From positions 1-6,286 of the forward strand of contig JADJHE010000051.1 in assembly GCA_016707685.1 (NCBI GenBank): a stretch of 6,286 nucleotides of DNA, given 5' to 3'. Source of the DNA: Bacteroidota bacterium (GTDB taxonomy: Bacteria > Bacteroidota > Bacteroidia > 2-12-FULL-35-15). The notes under the pieces are model-generated. The model was not told the origin of the DNA, made no database searches, and worked only from the letters and a program-made list of their open reading frames with translations. Shown here one piece after another: positions 1-5,884 of the stretch; position 1 is the first letter of the stretch; each line of letters starts with the position of its first letter. Both the position numbers and the translations under genes were made by a program.

Positions 1-881
1 GCATTGTTTGAATGGAAGCAGGACTTTTTTGTTCATCGGGAACACAGACAAATCAGGTAGCAATAAAGCTGCACACTCAATCGGGTGATGAAGTAATTTG
101 CGATGCCAACGCACACATTTATTATTATGAAGGAGGTGGAATTGCCTTCAATGCAGGCTGTTCGACTAAATTATTGAATGGAGAGCGTGGTAAATTTTCG
201 GCACAGGATGTTGTAAATGCAATTCGTGCCGACAATGTTCATTTTCCGCGCACAAGTCTGGTAGCAGTTGAAATACACACAATCGGGGTGGAGGAGGAAG
301 CATTTATGATTTCAATCGAACTTGAAAATTGCTGAGGTATGCAGAAAAATAAACTGCTTTTCATTTAGATGGTGCCCGTATTTTCAATGCAATAGTTGAA
401 ACGGATAAATCAGCAAAAGACTTCGGAAGAATTTTTGACACCATTTCGGTTTGTCTTTCCAAAAGGTTTGGGCGCACCTGTTGGTTCTGTTTTGGGAACT
501 AAAGAACATATTTACAAAGCACGAAGAATTCGCAAAGTATTTGGCGGTGGAATGCGGCAAGCGGGTTACCTTGCTGCAGCTGGGATTTATGCACTTGATA
601 ATAATATCAACCGTTTGAAAGAAGATCATGCCCGTGCAAGAAAACTTGCTGATATTTTAAAGTCATTGCCTTACGTTGTGGAAGTAATGTATCCTGAAAC
701 CAACATTATTTATTTCAGACTTTCAGACAGTTTTATGGGTGCAGATTTTCAGCAAAAACTTTCAGAAAATAATATCAAGGTAATTTCTTTGGATAACCAA
801 GTAATACGAATGGTTACGCACTTGGATTTTGATGATGAGATGTTGGGAAGACTTGAAACGGTTCTGAAAAAGTTGGCTTAA
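1..881 (+). CDS. ltaE: L-threonine aldolase, 5' end missing, frameshifted
   Basis: This encodes a PLP-dependent cytoplasmic enzyme that cleaves L-threonine or allo-threonine to glycine and acetaldehyde. About 290 codons of a roughly 340-residue family are present, and the N-terminus lies before the window. The ATG at 12 is an internal Met (LFGMEAGLFCSSGTQTNQ), not the start. Visible motifs in order are ENTHNRGGG (about 270-300), HLDGARIFNA (362-391), the Schiff-base lysine in SVCLSKGLGAPVGS (K at 462-464), and RKVFGGGMRQAGYLAAAG (529-582). The frame breaks at runs near 10, 271-273, 322-323, 345-349 and 358-361 (one base missing at each) and 461-464 (one A extra). Correcting these gives one continuous aldolase. 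No catalytic residue is lost, so sequencing error is likelier than a pseudogene. The family is confident; the symbol is by homology to the E. coli enzyme. Confidence 0.9.
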
Positions 882-2329
882 TCCATTTTAGATTTAATCC
901 AGTCGTCAAAACGGATAACTTCAAAACCTTTTGGATCCCATTGCAATTCGTTTTCTGCTTCTTCTAAAAGCTGGATGTTTTTATTTTCTTTTTCCAGGGT
1001 ATCGAAATAATCGAAATCCATTTTAGATAAGGTTTTCAGCACGTTGAAAATTACTTTGCTGCGTTGAACATTTTCTTCTTTTTGTCTTTGCAGGAGCTTG
1101 CGGAAGTTTTCGAGTTTAAAATCAAACCATTCAAAATCTCCGATTTCAACCATGATTAATAGTTCAAGCATTCTCAACCCAAGTAGCCAACCTGATTTAT
1201 CTTTATTCAATTCGGTACTTTCGTTCAGCGTTTTTAAAGCTTTGTTGAATTCGCCTTGCGAAAATTCTAAACAGGCGCGGAGGTAAAGCCATTTTGCAGG
1301 ATAAAAAGTATTTGCTTTTATGGCAGGATGCTCAAAAACCTTTTTCAAATTGTCTTCGGCAGCCTCATAGCTTTTGTTTCTGAAATAAGCGAAAAACAGG
1401 TTTTCCATTGCCATGAATTGGTTAATACCGCCTTTACGGAAAGAGCGGACTGCAATTTTGCGTATTCAATTGATTCATCATAGCGCATCAAGGAAATCAG
1501 ATTGCTTGAAATATTCATGTTAGCCCCTGCAAGGTTAGCCTGTGAATTAATAGAAGGACTTTTTCGATTAATTTTAGAAACTGCAGGTAATTTTCAAGTG
1601 CTTCGTTATTTTTCTGTTCAGCGTATAATAGTCGCCCATGGTAGCATGGTACCAAAATCCGATTTTTGGCGAATTCGTTTTTTCGTAAAGACCTTTCAGT
1701 TCCTGAATAGCATTGATTTTAAATTCAGGCTGGTTAACCATTTTATTTCCCTTAAACAGTTGAGGATAACTGAAATAGTGAGTTATTTCCTCCATTCGGT
1801 TTAATCCGGTCATCAATTCCAGGCTTTTCCGGATACTTGTATTGTATTCTTCCAGTTTTTTTTCGCTTAATCCGGTGAGTCATTGTTCTTGCCAATTGCT
1901 GCGTAAGCGTCTTTTCAGCAGCAAGTTCGTATTTATCAGCAAGTTGAAGATTTCGCTCCAATATTTTTATTGCCGGCAAGTAAGCTCCGCGTGCAATTAA
2001 TATATCGGCCTGGATATAGTTTCTTCTACACTCGAACTCAGCATTTGCATATTTGGTACTGAACTTTTTTGAAGCATCCTGAAGGAACAACACATTTAGC
2101 ACATCTTTCCTTAATCTTTCTTTTAAATGTGAAATGCTGAGTTGTTTTTATCTGTTTTATATAGCTTTTTCAGTGCTTTTTTGTCAGATCCAGCCTTTCC
2201 GGACACTATGAGATTGAATAATTCAAGCCGTTTTTTTACTTCGGCATTGCTTTCCAACTTAAGAAAATGAACAATCAGACGTATTTCGCCAGGTCTCAAC
2301 ACTTTAATTAAAGGAACGAGCTGCTTCAT
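878..2329 (-). CDS. Conserved Bacteroidota helical-repeat (TPR-like) protein, frameshifted
   Basis: The start is ATG at 2329-2327, with GAGG about seven bases upstream, and the stop is at 880-878. The corrected length is about 484 residues. The N-terminus (MKQLVPLIKVLRPGEIRLI) resembles a set of Bacteroidota proteins I recall only as hypothetical. The rest is helical, with repeat-like pairs such as ARGAYLPAIKILERN, a segment reading NNEALENYLQFLKLIEK after correction, and YDESIEYAKIAV, consistent with TPR-like solenoids that bind other proteins. There is no signal peptide, membrane segment or catalytic motif. The frame breaks at A2132-2134, T8 at 1856-1863 (one extra), T1609-1613, T1560-1564 and T1456-1459. 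All are homopolymers and the frame resumes each time. The last 178 residues (from 1414) read cleanly. The gene is convergent with the aldolase. Its function is unknown; a scaffold or regulatory role is only inferred from the fold. Confidence 0.75.
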
Positions 2330-2507
2330 AAGGCCTCAATCTTATTGAAAAAATTCATCCAAGACATATTTGTCTCTATCTATTTTTAAGATACCTGTTG
2401 TTTATAATTTGGTCGAAAATTAGACGAATTAGTCGAAGATTAACATGTATTAATCTACAAATTTTATGTGTTTATCTACAGATTGATGAAAAAATAAAAT
2501 TATTCTC

Positions 2508-2520
2508 ATTGATTATCAAT
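2508..2520. promoter_or_regulatory. Operator-like inverted repeat ATTGAT-T-ATCAAT
   Basis: A perfect 6+1+6 inverted repeat lies about 38 bases upstream of the -33 element of the micropeptide promoter. The size and placement suit a dimeric activator or a nucleoid-associated protein. The repeat is AT-rich, so chance occurrence cannot be excluded. Confidence 0.35.
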
Positions 2521-2557
2521 CAATTAAGTATCTACCCAACTTTTTAGACGAAAACAC

Positions 2558-2588
2558 TTGACAAGAGATGGCTCTTGATATACATTTG
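2558..2588 (+). promoter_or_regulatory. Bacteroidota-type promoter of the micropeptide genes
   Basis: TTGACA at 2558-2563 and TACATTTG at 2581-2588 match the Bacteroidota -33 (TTG) and -7 (TAnnTTTG) elements, with 20 bases between TTG and the -7 box. Transcription should begin near 2593-2595. The spacer holds a perfect inverted repeat, CAAGAG-ATGG-CTCTTG (2562-2577), well placed to act as an operator that would block polymerase. Confidence 0.7.
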
Positions 2589-2698
2589 CCTCAGATTTTA
2601 GTCGAAGAAAAGCATAAGTTAATCGAAACTAAAATTTAAAAGGACTACAAAAAACAATAATTAATCGAAATCAATAACTAACCTAAAAAACAAAAACC

Positions 2699-2845
2699 AT
2701 GGCAACTTTACTCGCAATCTTGTTAAGCCTGAACCTAATCACTTCAGATCAATCAAAAACAATCACTCAGGATCAAGCTGTATCCGTAGCAAAAGCAAAC
2801 GGAGTTAACACCAGCAACATCATTTGGGAAACTAACGAAAAATAA
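2699..2845 (+). CDS. 48-residue micropeptide, copy 1
   Basis: The ATG at 2699 follows an A-rich leader (TAACCTAAAAAA at 2679-2690), typical of Bacteroidota, with no Shine-Dalgarno site. The peptide opens with a hydrophobic stretch (residues 2-15, ATLLAILLSLNLIT). A polar half follows (SDQSKTITQDQ, then AVSVAKANGV) and it ends in NIIWETNEK. The N-terminus has no positive charge, so a classical Sec signal is not evident; a short membrane-associated peptide is possible. The main evidence that it is translated is copy 2 downstream: 43 of 48 residues are identical, with 14 synonymous and only 5 amino-acid-changing codon differences. I do not recognise the family and assign no function. Confidence 0.75.
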   Translation: MATLLAILLSLNLITSDQSKTITQDQAVSVAKANGVNTSNIIWETNEK

Positions 2846-2884
2846 TTGTTAATCAACTAATTAACCTAAAAAAATTAAGAAATC

Positions 2885-3031
2885 ATGGCAACTTTACTCG
2901 CAATCTTATTAAGCCTTAACCTGATAACTTCAGAACAATCAAAATCAATCACACAAGATCAGGCTGTAGGTGTGGCAAAAGCAAATGGTGTTGATACAAA
3001 CAACATCATTTGGGAAACCAACGAGAAGTAA
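2885..3031 (+). CDS. 48-residue micropeptide, copy 2
   Basis: This is a tandem paralogue of the preceding micropeptide, starting 39 bases after its stop and probably on the same transcript. It differs at residues 17 (D to E), 21 (T to S), 29 (S to G), 37 (N to D) and 39 (S to N). All are conservative or small changes in the polar half, while the hydrophobic N-terminus and the NIIWETNEK end are unchanged. The leader also repeats TAACCTAAAAAA (2862-2873), so the translation-initiation region was duplicated with the gene. No promoter is seen between the copies. The function is unknown. Confidence 0.75.
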   Translation: MATLLAILLSLNLITSEQSKSITQDQAVGVAKANGVDTNNIIWETNEK

Positions 3032-3248
3032 AACTTCTCAACCCCGGGAGAACCAAAAGTTAACTCGGATTTGAAAATGTGGAATGTCAGAATCTGAGAA
3101 ATCAGGCTCTGAAGAATAAAATAAGCACGGAAAATACGTTTAATCCGTGTCAATAGTGGAGCATAGTAACTATACATAAGTTGCTGTGCATCACTTTACA
3201 TAGCAGTATCTGCTAAAGCCTATTGTCAAAATTAGAGGCTATCCTTCC

Positions 3249-3279
3249 TTGTTATACCATTATAGTGGGGCTACTTTTG
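3249..3279 (+). promoter_or_regulatory. Bacteroidota-type promoter of the two-gene operon
   Basis: TTG at 3249-3251, then 20 bases, then TACTTTTG at 3272-3279 match the TTG-N20-TAnnTTTG form. The geometry is identical to that of the micropeptide promoter. The expected start is near 3284-3286. The spacer holds the near-palindrome CCATTATAGTGG (3257-3268), with one mismatched pair. Confidence 0.6.
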
Positions 3280-3280
3280 G

Positions 3281-3307
3281 TTCAGAAATCAACAAACGGT
3301 TTCTGAA
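3281..3307 (+). other. Hairpin at the 5' end of the operon transcript
   Basis: TTCAGAAATC (3281-3290) pairs with GGTTTCTGAA (3298-3307), giving a 10-bp stem with one G-U pair and a seven-base loop, AACAAAC. It starts within a few bases of the predicted transcription start, so most of the stem would sit at the extreme 5' end of the mRNA. There it could protect against decay or act in regulation. No U-tract follows, so it is not a standard terminator. Confidence 0.5.
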
Positions 3308-3336
3308 AAACTAGTAAACATTTAAAACTTCACATT

Positions 3337-3696
3337 ATGGAACTCAGAAAATTACCCCACACAGACGCAGAAAGACTACAAGCTCTTAAAGTTGCTTACC
3401 AAAAAGCGGTAACTACTCCAAAAGAAAACCTGGCGTTCTCATCAGACATGATGAAATATCTGAAACCATTCATTACTAAACTGAATAATGAGATCGAGTG
3501 TGGTCAGAACGAAAACGCAGCTGGTTCACTTCGCCAAATCATTGATGAGTTGTTGAGAGACATATGGGATGAAGTTGAATATTCTTACAGCAACTGTGAC
3601 TCAAACTCAAAAGTTAGAATGGTAACTGAATACGGAGTTGTTTACAACCTAGCTTCTTATAACAACTACGAGTACCAATATGAAAAAGTAGCTTAA
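3337..3696 (+). CDS. Uncharacterised 119-residue protein
   Basis: This reads as an intact gene with ATG at 3337 after an A/T-rich leader and stop at 3694-3696. The first 80 residues look helical (AERLQALKVAYQKA; MMKYLKPFITKLNNEIE; SLRQIIDELLRDIWDEV). The C-terminal 40 residues are rich in tyrosine and asparagine (YSYSNC, YNLASYNNYEYQYE). There is no signal peptide or membrane segment, and cysteines lie at 55 and 87. The opening LP.TD..RL.AL and LAFS pattern reminds me of small uncharacterised Bacteroidota proteins, but this is memory only. It is the first gene of a likely operon with the gene 28 bases downstream. The function is unknown. Confidence 0.75.
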   Translation: MELRKLPHTDAERLQALKVAYQKAVTTPKENLAFSSDMMKYLKPFITKLNNEIECGQNENAAGSLRQIIDELLRDIWDEVEYSYSNCDSNSKVRMVTEYGVVYNLASYNNYEYQYEKVA

Positions 3697-3724
3697 TACT
3701 TTTAATTCAAAAAGGCTAGTAATC

Positions 3725-4018
3725 ATGACAATGGAATACAACGAAGTGCTGACAGATACATTCTCAATAGAAACCGGAAACGGTCACAGCTACGGAACAG
3801 AAAAAGAAGTATTCTTTTCTGCCGAACCTTCACCATGCAGCATCATTGTTACAGACAACCAAACCCCTTGTGCCCGCGTTAATCTGCAAGTTAAAAAAGG
3901 CGAATTTGAAGCCTGGCAGGATTATGATGAAGGGCAAATGATTATCTCAAAATACGTTTCAGTAAGAGCAAATTGCTCGGCTGGCGGTGGCCAAATTAAG
4001 GTCAAAATTCTTTCCTAA
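3725..4018 (+). CDS. Uncharacterised 97-residue beta-rich protein
   Basis: The start is ATG at 3725, with a second in-frame ATG at 3731 that is equally possible; AAAAAGG lies about ten bases upstream. The sequence alternates polar and hydrophobic residues (PSPCSIIVTDN, ARVNLQV, GQMIISKYVSVRA, GQIKVKILS), suggesting a small all-beta domain. It has three cysteines (38, 49, 84), a glycine run (AGGGQ) and no signal peptide. It lies 28 bases after the 119-residue protein on the same strand and presumably shares its promoter. A weak terminator follows about 20 bases after the stop. I do not recognise the family. Confidence 0.7.
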   Translation: MTMEYNEVLTDTFSIETGNGHSYGTEKEVFFSAEPSPCSIIVTDNQTPCARVNLQVKKGEFEAWQDYDEGQMIISKYVSVRANCSAGGGQIKVKILS

Positions 4019-4037
4019 ATCGCTCCCTTTTCTTAAT

Positions 4038-4056
4038 AACTTAGAAATAAGTTTTT
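4038..4056 (+). terminator. Probable intrinsic terminator
   Basis: AACTTA (4038-4043), GAAA loop, TAAGTT (4048-4053), with the stem end running into TTTTTC. The position just after the second small gene and the U-tract fit an intrinsic terminator. The stem has a single G-C pair, so it would be weak. Confidence 0.45.
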
Positions 4057-4106
4057 CTGCTATTCGTTTTTTTCTTGCCATTTTTGCAACAGAAAAAAAA
4101 TAAAAA

Positions 4107-4913
4107 ATGGCTTATCAATATTTTGATTCTGAGGTAATCGAAATCTTAGACGAAAACGATTCGGTTAAACGTTTTTTCTTCAGAGTTGCCGGACTTGAAA
4201 AATTTACATTCAAAGCAGGACAGTTTATTATGCTTGACTTGCCGCTTAACTCAAAAGTTAATAACCGTAGTTATTCTATAGCATCAAACCCTACAGAAAA
4301 TAATGAATTTGAGTTGGTTGTGGTTCTGAAACCTGACGGATTAGGAACGAATTACCTCTTTAACGAGCAGACTATTAAACCCGGAACAAAGGTTAAATGC
4401 TCAAAGGCATTGGGTAAATTTACCTTGGATGAAACCACAGAAAAAGAGATTTGTTTTATTTGCACAGGAACTGGTATTGCGCCTTTTCGAGCTATGTTGA
4501 TGGATTTGGAACGTAAAGGAACATTGAAAGACAAAAAGATAAATCTGATTTTTGGTTGTCGATTTGAAAAGGATATTCTTTACAGAACGCAGTTTGAAAA
4601 ATTAGCAGCAGAATTTCCCAACTTCAATTATTACCCTGTGCTTTCACGCCAATCTGATATTTGGCAGGGTGAAAAAGGCTATGTTCACGCAGTTTACGAA
4701 AGATTATATGCCAATAAACAACCTGCTGTTTTCTATATCTGTGGTTGGAAAAATATGATTATGGAAGCGCGCGACATATTACATAACATGGGCTATGATC
4801 GCAAGGACATTAAGTTTGAACTTTACGCTTCACGGAGTATTTTTTCGGAAACTAAAAAATACAAAATTGCTGAGCAGGTAATAATGCTGATAGCAATATT
4901 GGCTATTGCATAA
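4107..4913 (+). CDS. Ferredoxin-NADP+ reductase-like FAD/NAD(P)H oxidoreductase
   Basis: This is a soluble flavoenzyme of the FNR superfamily that moves electrons between NAD(P)H and a carrier or flavin. Residues 1-105 form the FAD-binding barrel with RSYS at 54-57 (RSYSIAS). Residues 114-240 form the NAD(P)-binding half, with GTGIAP at 121-126, the IFGCR strand at 148-152 and CGWKNM at 212-217. There is no fused 2Fe-2S domain, so the electron partner is separate and unidentified. The start is ATG at 4107 behind an A-rich leader (A8 run then TAAAAA). Related proteins usually end close to the FELY of residues 237-240, but here the frame runs 28 residues further, ending in the hydrophobic EQVIMLIAILAIA. 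That tail is antisense to crcB, so it may reflect a lost stop or an unrecognised base error near 4826. Confidence 0.85.
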   Translation: MAYQYFDSEVIEILDENDSVKRFFFRVAGLEKFTFKAGQFIMLDLPLNSKVNNRSYSIASNPTENNEFELVVVLKPDGLGTNYLFNEQTIKPGTKVKCSKALGKFTLDETTEKEICFICTGTGIAPFRAMLMDLERKGTLKDKKINLIFGCRFEKDILYRTQFEKLAAEFPNFNYYPVLSRQSDIWQGEKGYVHAVYERLYANKQPAVFYICGWKNMIMEARDILHNMGYDRKDIKFELYASRSIFSETKKYKIAEQVIMLIAILAIA

Positions 4914-5203
4914 AAAATGTTCCCATTCCGGAATAATTCAAGCGTTTCAAAACTAAAGGTTGAGAAAGTGCTGAACCCACCGCAAAAGCCTGTTATCACC
5001 AATAATTTAAAGGTTGAGTTTTCGCCCATTTTTTCAGGAAAAAAATAAAAGCCTGCTCCGAAAATCACACAACTGGCAAGGTTTGAAATCAGTGTTGCAA
5101 GCGGAAGCGTTGAGTTAATTACTGTAGTCATAGCAGTTGAAACTCCATATCTGGCAAGGCTCCCCAAGCCACCACCAATAAATACTGCCAATAAATTCAT
5201 CAT
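4823..5203 (-). CDS. crcB: CrcB/Fluc fluoride ion channel
   Basis: This is a 126-residue small membrane protein that exports fluoride; family members work as dual-topology dimers in the inner membrane. Four hydrophobic helices are visible, at about residues 3-25, 34-55, 64-87 and 96-118. The signature GGFSTFSTFSFE (75-86) carries the phenylalanine-box residues lining the pore. ARY with Arg18 and the TM2 asparagine (N41) are also present. The small glycine usual after that asparagine appears as Ala-Ser here. The length is normal for the family. The start is the first of two ATGs (5203 or 5200). The first overlaps the PAP2 stop as ATGA, favouring translational coupling. The 3' end overlaps the oppositely oriented reductase frame by 91 bases. 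No fluoride riboswitch motif is seen upstream of the operon. Confidence 0.93.
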   Translation of the reverse strand: MMNLLAVFIGGGLGSLARYGVSTAMTTVINSTLPLATLISNLASCVIFGAGFYFFPEKMGENSTFKLLVITGFCGGFSTFSTFSFETLELFRNGNIFYAIANIAISIITCSAILYFLVSEKILREA

Positions 5204-5771
5204 GTTGTTATATTTTCTGAGGTATAAGTTTTTGAGTTAACACGGCAACCTAAATATCCTAAAACTGCTCGAAAATCATTCCGCAAACAACATCGCCCGG
5301 ATAGTGAATACCAAGGTAAATGCGACTATAACTCAACATTAAGAGGAAAAAAGAAAAATCAGTAACATTTTACTCCCGAAATTATTTTTTAAAAACAAAA
5401 AACAAAAACAGAAATTGCCATTGTATTTGAAGCATGAGACGAAATAAAACCAAATTTTCGCCACAATTCCCGTTTACTAAATGAATTAGTGGCTTCGATG
5501 CTTCTTCATGGCAGGGTCGTAAACGCTGAAAGTAGTTTTTAAATAGAATTACGCCTCCCTGGTCGCTCAGTGTTATCAAGAGAACAACAGCAGGAATAAC
5601 GTAAATTATATTTTTCCAACTACACGAATCATGAGATAAAGCAGAAATGCGTAAAAAGGAATCCACGAAAACTTTCCTTATAACAACCATAATGCTATCG
5701 AAAGTTTCTGAATTGCAGCCGTTGATAAGTAGGAAAAGTTTTTGGTCAAATTGTTTCAGCGCTTCAAGCAT
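5200..5771 (-). CDS. PAP2-family membrane phosphatase, frameshifted
   Basis: This is a membrane-bound phosphatase of the PAP2 (type 2 phosphatidic acid phosphatase) family, which acts on lipid phosphates or undecaprenyl pyrophosphate; the substrate cannot be told. The chosen start is ATG at 5771-5769 (MLEALKQFDQKLFLLINGCN). The corrected length is about 191 residues, normal for the family. All three signature motifs are present: KNYFQRLRP (K-x6-RP), FISSHASN (the PSGH-type motif as SSH), and SRIYLGIHYPGD (SR-x5-H-x3-D). Frame breaks lie near 5676-5682, T5611-5615, T5455-5458, A5391-5395, A5341-5342 and A5272-5275, all but the first at simple runs with a base missing. The corrected frame ends at TGA 5202-5200, inside the crcB start. 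An ATG farther upstream at 5825 would add 18 residues that look unlike the family. Confidence 0.82.
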
Positions 5772-5884
5772 ACAGCCCGAAGTTAAAACAGTTTTCTGAA
5801 AAAATGTTAAATAATGGAAGAGCAAGAGGTTAAAGTGATTTTTTTTATGACCTTTACAATTATCTCTAACTTAAATCAAACAAC

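Larger units (their letters stand above)
2409..2669 (+). repeat. Seven direct copies of TTARWCGAA motif
   Basis: The six-base core RWCGAA occurs at 2412, 2423, 2432, 2548, 2601, 2622 and 2664, always on the plus strand. Six of the seven are preceded by TTA, giving TTA-(G/A)-(T/A)-CGAA; the first has TTG. Three lie close together about 125-150 bases upstream of the promoter, one lies just before the -33 element, and three lie in the predicted leader. Spacing is irregular, so this is not a CRISPR or simple tandem repeat. A cluster of regulator-binding sites or a leader RNA motif is possible; which one is not shown by the sequence. Confidence 0.6.
2330..2698. other. Divergent intergenic regulatory region
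   Basis: This is 369 bases of AT-rich DNA between the start of the helical-repeat gene (-) and the first micropeptide (+). No coding frame is convincing. It holds a small inverted repeat near the minus-strand gene (2362-2375), seven copies of a TTARWCGAA-like motif (2409-2669), an ATTGAT/ATCAAT inverted repeat (2508-2520), a promoter (2558-2588) and a long A-rich leader of about 105 bases up to the ATG at 2699. I could not place a convincing promoter for the minus-strand gene. Confidence 0.7.
2679..3031 (+). repeat. Tandem duplication carrying the micropeptide genes
   Basis: Two units, 2679-2845 and 2862-3031, each consist of TAACCTAAAAAA, a variable 8-11 base gap, ATG and 48 codons. Divergence is concentrated at third codon positions, which marks an old duplication kept under selection rather than a recent slippage event. 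Confidence 0.7.
3032..3336 (+). other. Structured non-coding spacer
   Basis: No convincing gene lies in these 305 bases; the one longer minus-strand frame here covers micropeptide copy 2 antisense. Several stem-loops are visible. CAGA/TCTG stacks on CTGA/TCAG with a GAAA tetraloop (3088-3111). CACGGA pairs with TCCGTG (3126-3149). ATAGT pairs with ACTAT (3163-3173). TGCTGTG pairs with CATAGCA with one G-U pair (3182-3205). AGCCT pairs with AGGCT (3217-3240). None has the U-tract of a normal terminator. The stretch could be a structured 3' untranslated region, a small RNA or an eroded intergenic repeat. A promoter for the next operon lies at its end. Confidence 0.5.

Noticed and set aside
384..629. 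81-residue minus-strand frame
   Set aside because: It is antisense to the threonine aldolase PLP-lysine region, which is clearly coding on the plus strand.
1098..1286. 62-residue plus-strand frame
   Set aside because: It is a shadow of the cleanly reading 3' part of the minus-strand helical-repeat gene.
1502..1804. 100-residue plus-strand frame
   Set aside because: It is the antisense shadow of the helical-repeat gene, which reads through this region once two homopolymer shifts are corrected.
2409..2669. CRISPR-like array
   Set aside because: The repeated unit is only about nine bases and the spacing is irregular (9 to 116 bases).
2699..3031. Ribosomally made modified-peptide precursors or a toxin-antitoxin pair
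   Set aside because: There is no variable core behind a conserved leader, no modifying enzyme or transporter beside them, and no antitoxin-like DNA-binding partner. Differences are few and scattered.
3034..3052. TTCTC/GAGAA stem after the second micropeptide as a terminator
   Set aside because: The stem is only five pairs with an eight-base loop and no T-tract follows.
2959..3177. 72-residue minus-strand frame
   Set aside because: It is antisense to micropeptide copy 2 and the structured spacer, has no leader signal, and has no family resemblance.
4079..4086. CATTTTTG as a -7 promoter box for the reductase
   Set aside because: It differs from TAnnTTTG in the first base, and no TTG lies at the right distance upstream.
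4352..4534. 60-residue minus-strand frame
   Set aside because: It is antisense to the NAD(P)-binding part of the reductase.
5772..5884. Fluoride riboswitch ahead of the PAP2-crcB operon
   Set aside because: The conserved elements of the crcB riboswitch (the GGnGAUGG start and the CUGAUGNCUCCUAC-like end) are not visible on the minus strand here.
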